Below are positions 34,038-41,832 of a DNA stretch of 44,623 nt, piece after piece; within the stretch, counting starts at the first letter, position 1; every line of letters begins with the position of its first letter. Made by a program: the position numbers and the translations under genes. Location of the stretch: contig NZ_NHRY01000217.1 of NCBI RefSeq assembly GCF_002937115.1, positions 1 to 44,623 on the forward strand, given 5' to 3'. A model generated the notes under the pieces. The model was not told the origin of the DNA and did no database searches. It saw only the letters and a program-made list of their open reading frames with translations. Source of the stretch: Rhodopila globiformis (GTDB lineage: Bacteria > Pseudomonadota > Alphaproteobacteria > Acetobacterales > Acetobacteraceae).

Positions 34038-35404
34038 CCGAGCCCCGGAAGCTGCCGGACGGACCGCTGATCGCGTTCTACGGCGACGACTTCACCGGCT
34101 CGTCGGCATCGATGGAAGCGACCGCGTTCGCCGGGATCGAAACGGTTCTGTTCCTGTCCCCGCCGGCGCCGGAGCGTCTGCGCGCGTTCGGGCAGTATCG
34201 CGTCATCGGCGTGGCTGGCGTGGCGCGGGCCCGGGGCCCGGCATGGATGGACCGGCACCTGCCGGCGGTTTTCCGGCTGCTGGCCGATACCGGCGCGCCG
34301 GTGATCCATTACAAGGTGTGCTCGACTTTCGATTCGGCGCCGCACATCGGCAGCATCGGGCGCGCCGCCGACATCGGCGCAACGATCCTCGGCGGTTGGA
34401 CCCCGATGATCGTTGCCGATCCCGGCATGGGTCGCTACCAGGCGATCGGCAATCTGTTCGCGGCGGCGCCGGACGGCGTGCATCGGCTGGACCGCCATCC
34501 GGTGATGTCGCGCCATCCGGTGACCCCGATGGACGAGGCCGACCTGGCGTGTCACCTGGCAAAGCAGACCGACCGGAAGATCGGCCTGGTCGATTTCGTT
34601 GCCATGAAGCGCGGCGAAGCGGATGCGCGCCTGGCGCGGGAAATTGCGTCCGGCGCGCAGATCGTTTCGCTGGACGTGCTGGACCGGGAGACGCTGGCCG
34701 AGGCCGGTCGCCTGGTGTGGGAACATGGCGGATCGCCCGTGTTCGGCATCGGGTCACAGGGGTTCGAGGCCGCGCTTGTCGCCTGGTGGCGCCACGCCGG
34801 TTTAATCCCGCCGCCGGCGACGGCGTTCCGCGCGAAGCCGGCCGATCGGATCGCCTGCGTATCGGGTTCAGTTTCGCCGGTTACGGCGTCGCAGATCGCG
34901 CATGCCCGCGCGAACGGGTTCGCGACGATCGCCCTTGATACCGCGCGGGCCGTCGATCCGGCCGCCTGGACGCAGGAGATCGGCCGGGCCACCCAGGCCG
35001 CGCTCGACGAGCTGGCGCAGGGACGCGATACGCTGGTTTACAGCGCCGCCGGCCCCGACGATCCGGCCGTCGCGTCGCTGAAGGCCGCGATTGCCGCCGC
35101 GGGCGTCGCCGCCGAGGCGGTCAACGAGCGGATCGGCGAAGGCCTTGGCCGGATCCTGGACCGCCTGCTGGCCCGCACCGGCATCACCCGCGCGGTCATT
35201 TCGGGCGGCGACACATCGGGCCGGGCCGCGCAGATGCTGGGGATCGATGCGCTGACCGCGATCGCGCCGCTGGCGCCGGGATCGCCGCTGTGCCGCGCCC
35301 ATGCCGTGGGCCAGGATCGTGACGGGTTGGAAATCGCTCTGAAAGGCGGCCAGGTGGGGGCCGCCGATTTCTTCGTCGCGGCCCGCCAGGGAGCCGCGGC
35401 CTGA
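34034..35404 (+). CDS. Four-carbon acid sugar kinase-family protein (DUF1537)
   Basis: 456 residues. The N-terminal substrate domain (about 15-240) has FYGDDFTGSSASMEA and HYKVCSTFDSAPHIGSIG. The C-terminal nucleotide-binding domain (about 270-445) has VSGSVSPVTASQI, LVYSAAGPDD and ISGGDTSGRAAQMLG. Family members phosphorylate 3-oxo acids or sugar acids (for example OtnK, DtnK, OiaK). Placed directly after and overlapping the RuBisCO-like gene, it most likely makes that enzyme's phosphorylated substrate; the OiaK role is the closest known precedent. The substrate remains inferred. Confidence 0.86.
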   Translation: MTEPRKLPDGPLIAFYGDDFTGSSASMEATAFAGIETVLFLSPPAPERLRAFGQYRVIGVAGVARARGPAWMDRHLPAVFRLLADTGAPVIHYKVCSTFDSAPHIGSIGRAADIGATILGGWTPMIVADPGMGRYQAIGNLFAAAPDGVHRLDRHPVMSRHPVTPMDEADLACHLAKQTDRKIGLVDFVAMKRGEADARLAREIASGAQIVSLDVLDRETLAEAGRLVWEHGGSPVFGIGSQGFEAALVAWWRHAGLIPPPATAFRAKPADRIACVSGSVSPVTASQIAHARANGFATIALDTARAVDPAAWTQEIGRATQAALDELAQGRDTLVYSAAGPDDPAVASLKAAIAAAGVAAEAVNERIGEGLGRILDRLLARTGITRAVISGGDTSGRAAQMLGIDALTAIAPLAPGSPLCRAHAVGQDRDGLEIALKGGQVGAADFFVAARQGAAA

Positions 35405-35455
35405 CGCCCGCCCGCCGGAAGCGCCGTCACTGGATCGCCGGGGAACAGCCGGATT

Positions 35456-36331
35456 TTACGCCTGTCCAGCCAGGCCCGCGCGTACCTGCGCGGCGGTCGC
35501 GGGTTCGCCACCGGCGGCGCGGATCAGCCTGGCCGCTTCCTCCACCCACTGGCGGTTCGACCACCCGGTGCCCCAGGGCGCATCCTCCAGCCCAACGCGG
35601 ACATGACCACCGCGCGCAACCGCCGGCGCGATCAACGGCCGTATGTCGACACCCAGTCCGGCGACCATCCACGGCGCGTCCGGCGCAACGCCACGCAGAA
35701 GGTTCAGATGCGCATCGAGATGCCCGGCCTCGGGTGGAAAGCCCCAGGCGAATTCATCGGAAAACATGAAGCGATAAATTGCCGCCGGCAGGCCGGAAAT
35801 ACCCGCCGCGAGCGCTGCGCCGAGCCGGGTGAAGCCGGGTTCGTAGATCGCGTAGCCCGGGTGCAGGCCGTACTCCTTGGACAGCCGCAGCCCCTCGCGG
35901 ATGTCGCCGAGCGGGTTCTGGTAGACGAAGCCGGCCGACGGATCAGCGACTTCCTCGAAACGCAGGAAATTGCACGAGCCCGGGTCACACACCGTCCACT
36001 CCAGCAGGCCACGGCTGGCCAGTTCCGCCGTGTGGGCGAAACGGCGTTGCGCGTTCTGGCCGGCATAATCCGAACCGGCCAGGGGGATGGTCGGATAGAC
36101 GATGACATCCGCTTTGGCACGAATGCCCTTAATGATCCGCGCATAGGTTTCCCACCGGTCGTTCTGTCGTCCGGTGGCCGAATCGTAGGCGTGCACGTGG
36201 ATGATGGCAGCGCCGGCATCGGCCGCCGCGAGTCCGTCGGCGACGATTTCCTCGACCGTCACCGGAATACCAGCCTGACGCTCCCGCCCCCAGGGACCAT
36301 TCAGGGCCGCCTCGATCCAGACCTGGCTCAT
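35456..36331 (-). CDS. BKACE (beta-keto acid cleavage enzyme, DUF849)
   Basis: 291 residues with a TIM-barrel. Zinc ligands are H45 and H47 (IIHVHAYD) and E249 (VRVGLEDAPWG); the substrate/CoA loop WMVAGLGVDIRPL lies at about 221-233. BKACE enzymes cleave a 3-keto acid with acetyl-CoA to acetoacetate and a new CoA ester. Substrates range widely (3-keto-5-aminohexanoate, dehydrocarnitine, beta-ketoadipate). It converges on the RuBisCO-like/kinase genes and is followed upstream on the same strand by a small conserved protein, so it may serve the same catabolic region. The start ATG 36329-36331 has no strong ribosome site. Confidence 0.86.
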   Translation of the reverse strand: MSQVWIEAALNGPWGRERQAGIPVTVEEIVADGLAAADAGAAIIHVHAYDSATGRQNDRWETYARIIKGIRAKADVIVYPTIPLAGSDYAGQNAQRRFAHTAELASRGLLEWTVCDPGSCNFLRFEEVADPSAGFVYQNPLGDIREGLRLSKEYGLHPGYAIYEPGFTRLGAALAAGISGLPAAIYRFMFSDEFAWGFPPEAGHLDAHLNLLRGVAPDAPWMVAGLGVDIRPLIAPAVARGGHVRVGLEDAPWGTGWSNRQWVEEAARLIRAAGGEPATAAQVRAGLAGQA

Positions 36332-36431
36332 GCTGGTGCCGTTTGTTCCGGGTTCAGTTGTGCCGCAAGCGATGACGACCTGCGCCGGCCGGTCTGCAGG
36401 GACCGGATCTGCTGGTTGCGGCTGGCAACCA

Positions 36432-36833
36432 TCATGCGTCCGCGCCGATGGCGGCGAGCAGGGCCGCTTTTACCCGCAGGCCCGGCTTCAGGCCGCGCGC
36501 GACGGCGGTTTCGTTCGCGTGGCTGATCACGCCCTGGTCCCACATGTCCTGGCAATCACCGATGCGGCCGGTCTCGTGGCCAATTGTTCCGGCTGCGATA
36601 CCGCGCGCCTGCAGCATGTCCAGCGCCGCGATGCCGGCGCGATCCTTGCCTACGCCGGCGTCGTTGAAGAAGACGCTCGCCAGCGGCACCTCCAGCGCGA
36701 ATTCCCCCGAGCTGGCGCCGCCGTGGGAGGCGGACACCACGTTCGCGCCGATGTCGTCCGGCGTGACCTTGGTGATCGAATCCATGATCACAACGCGGCC
36801 TTTGGATGTGCTGGCGACGATTTCCTTGAGCAT
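36432..36833 (-). CDS. Conserved protein of unknown function beside BKACE
   Basis: 133 residues from ATG 36831-36833, which has an excellent ribosome site (ggagg, seven bases). The sequence looks enzyme-like: VVIMDSITKVTPDDIGANVV, SASHGGASSGEFALEVPL (about 35-51), FFNDAGVGKDRAGIAALDMLQARGI (about 55-79) and GHETGRIGDCQDMWDQGVIS (about 85-104). The strings of Gly/Ser/His/Asp suggest a compact alpha/beta fold with a conserved active site. I recall this type as an uncharacterised family near organic-acid catabolic or transport genes but cannot name it. Same strand as BKACE, 100 bases upstream of it. Confidence 0.7.
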   Translation of the reverse strand: MLKEIVASTSKGRVVIMDSITKVTPDDIGANVVSASHGGASSGEFALEVPLASVFFNDAGVGKDRAGIAALDMLQARGIAAGTIGHETGRIGDCQDMWDQGVISHANETAVARGLKPGLRVKAALLAAIGADA

Positions 36834-37258
36834 GGCTTTTCCTCCTGCGGCGCTTTCTTGCTTGGTCTTCTGGATAACCCGAACCACCGCGCGGCGACAG
36901 GCAAGAATTTCTCGCCGATCTGTGAGAAAATATCAGACCTGCGGCCCGGTGTCGACCAGCGGCCGGGCCGTTGCGGGCGCAATCACCTCGTCCCGGGCGC
37001 CGGGAGACAGGGCCGGCTGTTGCCTCTTCGTCATGGCTCGGCGCATCCGCAAGGTCGCCAACGCCGGCGTCCATTGCGGTAACGCTATCATTGGCGGAGG
37101 CTCGGCATGACGATCGGGGGGCCACCCTTTGGCCGCCTCCTCGGGGCCCGTCCGCGAATAACCGCGGCATTGCGTGCAAGGCACGGCCCCTCCGCGTCAT
37201 GCTTTGCCTTCGCGAACCATGGCGAGGACAGGACGGTGGTCCACACCCAAGGGCGCGG
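36834..37258. other. Intergenic region, nothing recognised
   Basis: About 425 bases. Short AT-richer patch at 36895-36945, otherwise GC-rich. No gene, RNA or repeat core that I can support. Confidence 0.5.
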
Positions 37259-37507
37259 TCATTCCCTGACGAACCCTTGGTAGCCAAACCCGGCCTTCCG
37301 CAGCCGTGCCAGCTTTTCCAGGCAGATCCGGCAGGTGACCGCTTCCGATGGCGGCTCGGCCCAGCCCGAGGCGGCGCCGGGTTCGGTCGCGCACAGCGCC
37401 ATCCGGCAATGCGGCGTGACCGCATGGTACATCGGCAACCGACCGTTGCCGGCAGCAGGGCCGTCCTTGCGCAATGCGACGAATATCCGTCCTGATTCGT
37501 TAATCAT
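37259..37507 (-). CDS. Small four-cysteine protein, possible zinc-binding
   Basis: 82 residues. Cys pairs HCRMALC (C34, C39) and CRIC (C59, C62) are spaced like a zinc ribbon or treble clef, with conserved-looking WAEPPSEAVTCRICLEKLARLRKAGFGY after. An alternative start is at residue 26 (MYHAVTPHC), which would trim an unremarkable N-terminus. No partner gene. It lies divergent from the alpha/beta hydrolase with 110 bases between. Likely real because the cysteine arrangement is orderly and the frame is stop-free in a non-shadow position. Confidence 0.5.
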   Translation of the reverse strand: MINESGRIFVALRKDGPAAGNGRLPMYHAVTPHCRMALCATEPGAASGWAEPPSEAVTCRICLEKLARLRKAGFGYQGFVRE

Positions 37508-37618
37508 ATTCGCGTCCCGAACCTGGTGTAGCCGCGCTTGCTACGTCATTGCCGCCATTTCACCAAGTCCGATTCCGCGCACTCGACGCAGGTTCCCCAT
37601 CCGGGCTTATGATATCGC

Positions 37619-38482
37619 ATGAAAACATCGATCGATCTGTCGCCGCTGGTCGCCGCGCCGGGCGCCGCCTCCCTGCCCTGGCACGACCCGATGTTCCCGG
37701 ACCGGACGCTGGTCCTGCACGCCGCCCGGCCGCGCGACTGGCATCCGGGGCTGCCGGTGCTGTTCGTGCATCACGGCGTCGGCCGCAACGGACGCGACTA
37801 TCGCGATTACTGGGCACCGCATGTGGACCAGGGCCGTTTCCTGGCCATTGCCATCGAGTTTCCGGAAACCGACTTTCCCGACTACCTGTGGTATCATTTC
37901 GGCAACCTGCGCACCAGGGACGGCACGCCCAATCCGCGGTCGCAATGGACCTTCGGCATCGTTCCGCGCCTGTTCGACGCCTTGCGCGACCAGGGCCTGA
38001 CCGCCGCGCCGCGCTATGGCCTGTTCGGCCATTCCGCCGGCGGACAGTTCGTGCACCGGATGCTGTCGTTCGGCTATCGCGAGCACGTCGCGGTAGCCGT
38101 CGGCGCCAATGCCGGCACCTATGCCATGCCCGACCTGACGCTCGGCTGGCCATGGGGCCTGGGCGCCACCGGGGTCGTGGCGGACGACCTGGCGGCGCTG
38201 CTGCAGTTCCCGCTGACGATCATGGCGGGAACCGAGGACACCAGGACCACCGGCCGGTTCTTCCCCAAGGGGCCGAACTCCCTGCGGCAGGGGCCGACGC
38301 GCTATGCCCGGGCGCACAGCTACCTGCGCCATGGGCAGGCGGCGGCCGCGGCGCTGGGCGTGACGCTGGGCTGGCGGGTGATCGACGTGCCGGGCGTCGG
38401 CCATGACGGGCACCGCATGTCGGACGCCGCCGCGCCGCTGGTCGCCGCGGCGCTGGGGCGGGAAATCCGGCCCCTGGCCTGA
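37619..38482 (+). CDS. Alpha/beta hydrolase
   Basis: 287 residues. The nucleophile elbow GHSAGG has S139; the oxyanion-region HHGVGRNGRDYRDYW is at about 51-65, and the likely catalytic His is in VGHDGH near 262-267. It resembles the poly(3-hydroxybutyrate) depolymerase/esterase-like hydrolases with a short lid. No signal peptide, so it is cytoplasmic. It starts a plus-strand run ending with the DadA-like gene; 53 bases separate it from the solute-binding-protein remnant. Substrate unknown. Confidence 0.8.
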   Translation: MKTSIDLSPLVAAPGAASLPWHDPMFPDRTLVLHAARPRDWHPGLPVLFVHHGVGRNGRDYRDYWAPHVDQGRFLAIAIEFPETDFPDYLWYHFGNLRTRDGTPNPRSQWTFGIVPRLFDALRDQGLTAAPRYGLFGHSAGGQFVHRMLSFGYREHVAVAVGANAGTYAMPDLTLGWPWGLGATGVVADDLAALLQFPLTIMAGTEDTRTTGRFFPKGPNSLRQGPTRYARAHSYLRHGQAAAAALGVTLGWRVIDVPGVGHDGHRMSDAAAPLVAAALGREIRPLA

Positions 38483-38535
38483 TGTCCCGTGGCGGCCTAA
38501 CCTTGCCGGACACGAACAGGCACGGGGATGGCCGG

Positions 38536-38835
38536 ATGAAGCGACGCACGGTGCTGCAATCAGCGGCGGCGACGGCCACTGTCCTCGCCGCGCCGCGCAT
38601 CGCCCGGGCGGACGGAGCGAAAGTTGTTACGTTCGCTCCCCATGCCGACCTGGCCTCGCTCGATGCGGTCTGGACCACGGCGGATATCACGCGGAACCAT
38701 TCACTGGCGGCGTTCTGGGAGAACCCGACCTGTGCGCCGCTGGGCATGTACGAGCAGCCGACGGCGTTCCCGGCCACCTTGAAGGACGTTCCCGACGCTT
38801 GGCCGCAGTTCTACACCCTGCGGAAGGACGCATGA
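38536..38835 (+). pseudogene. Internally deleted family-5 (dipeptide-type) ABC solute-binding protein
   Basis: The frame is intact but only 99 residues; intact family members exceed 500. The N-terminus has a Tat signal (MKRRTVLQSAAATATVLAAP), then the normal mature start VTFAPHADLASLDAVWTTADITRNHSLAAF. From about residue 62 it switches to CAPLGMYEQPTAFPATLKDV..WPQFYTLRKDA, which is the normal C-terminal end of the same family. The middle about 400 residues are missing with the frame preserved, so the product cannot bind substrate. The stop overlaps the DadA-like start (ATGA), so translation through the remnant may still matter for that gene. No permease or ATPase genes of the transporter are present. 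Confidence 0.8.
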
Positions 38836-40091
38836 GCCGCGTCGTCGTCATCGGCGCCGGCATCGTCGGCCTGGCCGCGGCGATCGCCCTGCTGCGCGAC
38901 GGCCATGCCGTGACGCTGCTCGATCCGGGGGAGCCAGGCGGCGAGCAGGCGGCCAGCTACGGCAACGGCACGCTGCTGAACCCAAGCTCGGTGGTGCCGA
39001 TGGCGGCGCCCGGGCTGTGGAAGAAGGTGCCGGGCTACCTGGCGGACCCGCTGGGGCCGCTGACCATCCGCTGGTCCTACCTGCCGTGGCTGGTGCCGTG
39101 GCTGCGGCGGTTCGTGCAGGCCGGCGCCACGCCGGAGAAGGTGGCCGCCATCGGCCGGGCGCTGCAGCCGCTGCTGGCGGACGCGCCGGCGCGGCACCGG
39201 GCACTGGCCGAGGCGGCCGGCGTCGGCGACCTGATCACCCGCCAGGGCGTGCTGTTCGCCTTCCCCGACCGTGCGGCGTTTGAGGCTGAGGCGTTGTCCT
39301 GGCGCGTCCGCCGCGACAACGGCACGCGGTGGCTGGAACTGGACGCCGACGAACTGCGCCAGCGCGAGCCGGCGCTGGATCGGCACTACCGCTTCGGCAT
39401 CCTGGTGGAGGAGAACGGCCAGTGCCGCGACCCCGGCGCCTATGCCGCCGCCCTGGTGCGCCTCGCTGCCGGACAGGGCGCGACAATCCTGCGCCGGGCG
39501 GCCACCGGGTTCCGGATCGAAGTCGGCCGGCTGCTTGCGGTGCGCACGGCGGACGGCGACATCGCCTGCGACAAGGCGGTGATCGCGGCTGGCGCCTGGT
39601 CGAAGCCGCTGGCCCGCGCGGCCGGCGACCGCGTGACGCTGGAGACCGAGCGCGGCTACCACGTGGTGATCGCCGATCCCGGCATCGCCCCGCGCTACCC
39701 GGTGATGCCGAGCGACGGGAAGATGGCGTGCGTCATGACTCCCGCCGGCCTGCGGGTGGCGGGACAGGTGGAACTGGCCGGGCTGGATGCGGCGCCGGAC
39801 TGGCGGCGGGCCGAGACGCTGCTGCGCTTCGCCCGCACGGTGTTCCCGGGCCTGCCGGCGGACCTGACGCTGGAGTCGGTGAAGACGTGGATGGGCCACC
39901 GGCCCTCGACGCCCGACGGGCTGCCGTGCCTCGGGTTCGCGTCGGGCTGCCGGGATATCGTGCATGCGTTCGGACATGGGCATATCGGGCTGGCGGCCGC
40001 GGCCACCACCGGGGCAGTGGTCGCGGATCTCTTGGCCGGACGGCCGCCGGCGTTCGACCTGGCGCCGTACGCGGCGTCACGATTCCGCTGA
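38832..40091 (+). CDS. FAD-dependent D-amino acid dehydrogenase-like oxidoreductase (DadA family)
   Basis: 419 residues of the DAO/DadA superfamily. N-terminal FAD motif VVVIGAGIVGLAAAIALLRDGHAVTLLDP (begins at residue 4; shown here as the GxGxxG with trailing Asp); ASYGNGTLLNPSSVVPMA near 40-57; C-terminal GHRPSTPDGLPCLG and FGHGHIGLAAAATTG. It probably oxidises a D-amino acid or related amine and passes electrons to the respiratory chain. Coupled to the deleted solute-binding-protein remnant by ATGA. Its last three codons and stop (40085-40091) lie inside the left inverted repeat of a transposon-like element, so its original C-terminus may have been altered. Confidence 0.86.
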   Translation: MSRVVVIGAGIVGLAAAIALLRDGHAVTLLDPGEPGGEQAASYGNGTLLNPSSVVPMAAPGLWKKVPGYLADPLGPLTIRWSYLPWLVPWLRRFVQAGATPEKVAAIGRALQPLLADAPARHRALAEAAGVGDLITRQGVLFAFPDRAAFEAEALSWRVRRDNGTRWLELDADELRQREPALDRHYRFGILVEENGQCRDPGAYAAALVRLAAGQGATILRRAATGFRIEVGRLLAVRTADGDIACDKAVIAAGAWSKPLARAAGDRVTLETERGYHVVIADPGIAPRYPVMPSDGKMACVMTPAGLRVAGQVELAGLDAAPDWRRAETLLRFARTVFPGLPADLTLESVKTWMGHRPSTPDGLPCLGFASGCRDIVHAFGHGHIGLAAAATTGAVVADLLAGRPPAFDLAPYAASRFR

Positions 40092-40620
40092 GAGCCTGAA
40101 AATCAATCGGCTTTCTGGACAAGTCCAAGAACTAATGCCATATTTTACAGGAGGTTACAGCAAACCGCAGGTCGGTTGAGACGACCGCGCCGGATCGGCA
40201 GCGACAGCCCGTGGAGGCACGGGTGCCATCGCCCGGGTGACAATGTTGCGTCAATGCAGCAACTGGCTGCGGCGTCGGCCCCCGATCGGCGATGTGGTGC
40301 TGGCGGAAAATCCGCTTGGTCCACCACAGAGATACAGGAACACAGAGATTGCAACGAAGCCGTCGGCAGCGCGGCGGTTCTGATCTCTGTGGCTCTGTGT
40401 CTCTGTGGTGAACCATCGTCGGCCGCAGCAAGCACCGGCCATGACAGGGACGCACGCACCTGGCAGCACCGTCACGTGGCCTGGACGGGCGCTCCGGCCG
40501 CAGTCCGAACGGAGCGATGCCGCCACTGTATTCCTGCAAGCGGAGTCCCAGCCGTCCTGCGATGTGCTGTAGCAGCTTCGACTCCGGCCAGGAGTCGATT
40601 TATTTTCAGGCTCTGAGCGG
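40085..40620. mobile_element. MITE-like element with 25-bp terminal inverted repeats
   Basis: The left end 40085-40109 (ccgctgagagcctgaaaat, then caatcg) matches the reverse complement of the right end 40596-40620 (ccgctcagagcctgaaaat, then aaatcg) in 23 of 25 positions. The 536-bp unit encodes no transposase on either strand. The interior holds a ctctgtg-type hairpin (40321-40411) and the 28-base segment shared with 31473-31500. It has the form of a non-autonomous transposable element. Target-site duplication is not clear. Confidence 0.65.
40321..40411. repeat. Hairpin repeat, ctctgtg type (C)
   Basis: The left arm ccaccacagagatacaggaacacagag (40321-40347) pairs with the right arm ctctgtggctctgtgtctctgtggtg (40384-40409) with few mismatches, around a 36-base loop. 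Same design as the ctctgcg repeats at 12168 and 19413 but a different arm sequence. It lies inside the MITE-like element. Confidence 0.8.
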
Positions 40621-40711
40621 CCACCATTGGCCCGGGGCGGATCCGGGCCGCGAAGGGGCGTCGGCCGGCGCGACGCCGCGAATCCCGGCACCGGGGCCGC
40701 CGGACCAACAG

Positions 40712-41623
40712 TCAATTGCGCGCCTGCCGCCAGATCGTGCGGAACAGATACTGGCGAGCGGACCCGACCATGACCGTCGCCGTCTGTCCGGCCACCAGTT
40801 GCAAGCCGGCAGGCACAGGATCGAGCGCGATCCGCACCGGGACGCGCTGGGCGAGCCGCACCCAGGTGAAAGTAGGATTGACGTCCGCCAGGAGGTCACT
40901 GCCACGGGCGCGTTCGCGATCCTCGGTACCTGCGGCGATGCTTTCGACATGGCCGTGAAGCAGGCGGGACTCCCCCATCAGGTGCACGGTCACCGGATCG
41001 CCCGGCCGGATGCGCGGCAGCTTGGTCTCCTCGAAGTAGCCTTCGACGCGCAGGCTGCTGCTGACCACCAGCGCCGCGCCCCCCTGGCCGGCGCTGACAT
41101 AGGCGCCTGGCTGCACGCTGAAATTGGTGATCGTGCCATCCACCGCGGCCCGCACTTCCGAGCGCTGGAGATTCAACTGCGCCAGGTGGAGATCGGCCAG
41201 CGCCTGCTGGAAGGCGGCCGCCGCGATGGCCGCATCGGCCGCCGCCTGTTCCTTCCGCTGCGCCGAGACCGACATGTCGTTCAATGCGTCATAGCGGCGG
41301 AGGTCGAGGCTGGCGCGGTTCTGCGCCGCCCGGCGGCTTGCCACCACGGCCGCGGCCTGCTCCACCGCGATCCGGTAGCGCGCGCTGTCGATGTCGAACA
41401 GGACGTCGCCGCGGCGGACCGGCTGGTTATCGTGCACCAGCACGTCGCTGATCAGTCCCGCGACGTCCGGGGCGATGAGGACGACATCGGCACGTACCCG
41501 GCCATCCCGCGTCCAGGGTGCATTGGCATAGTAATCCCAGAGCATGGCGCCCAGGACGCCGGCAACCGCCAGCACCGCCAGGGTGAGCGACACACGTCCC
41601 AGAAGCAGCAAGCCGGATTTCAT
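40712..41623 (-). CDS. HlyD/EmrA/AaeA-type membrane fusion protein
   Basis: 303 residues. One N-terminal transmembrane segment (about 7-29), then the periplasmic adaptor: barrel-sandwich start NAPWTRDGRVRADVVLIAPDVAG, LVHDNQPVRRGDVLFDID, a helical hairpin with many Ala/Arg (about 85-160), RAAVDGTITNFSVQPGAYV and the beta-barrel VEGYFEETKLPRIRPGDPV. The NAPWTRDGRV motif is typical of AaeA-like proteins working with FUSC permeases. The start overlaps the DUF1656 stop (ATGA 41620-41623). Last gene of the marR-FUSC-DUF1656-HlyD operon. Confidence 0.9.
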   Translation of the reverse strand: MKSGLLLLGRVSLTLAVLAVAGVLGAMLWDYYANAPWTRDGRVRADVVLIAPDVAGLISDVLVHDNQPVRRGDVLFDIDSARYRIAVEQAAAVVASRRAAQNRASLDLRRYDALNDMSVSAQRKEQAAADAAIAAAAFQQALADLHLAQLNLQRSEVRAAVDGTITNFSVQPGAYVSAGQGGAALVVSSSLRVEGYFEETKLPRIRPGDPVTVHLMGESRLLHGHVESIAAGTEDRERARGSDLLADVNPTFTWVRLAQRVPVRIALDPVPAGLQLVAGQTATVMVGSARQYLFRTIWRQARN

Positions 41624-41832
41624 GGTTCCATCCAGAATACCGAGACGATGACCAGCGTCCCGAGGACAATGACGAAGGCGGCCAGCTCGAACAGCGGCCG
41701 GTGCCAGACAAGGCGGAACAAGCCGCGGCCGGCGGCGAGCCGGGTCAGCGCCACGGTGATCAGGAACGCCACGGCCATCCACACCAGCAGCGGCGGGAAG
41801 AAGACGCCGTAGATGTCGATCTCGCCGATCAT
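41620..41832 (-). CDS. DUF1656 (AaeX-like) small membrane protein
   Basis: 70 residues with two transmembrane segments (VFFPPLLVWMAVAFLITVAL; FELAAFVIVLGTLVIV). It starts IGEIDIYGVFFPPLL and carries VWHRPLFE, the DUF1656 signature. It is consistently encoded between the FUSC permease and the adaptor in aaeXAB-like operons, where it is presumed an accessory. It overlaps both neighbours by ATGA (41829-41832 and 41620-41623). Confidence 0.9.
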   Translation of the reverse strand: MIGEIDIYGVFFPPLLVWMAVAFLITVALTRLAAGRGLFRLVWHRPLFELAAFVIVLGTLVIVSVFWMEP

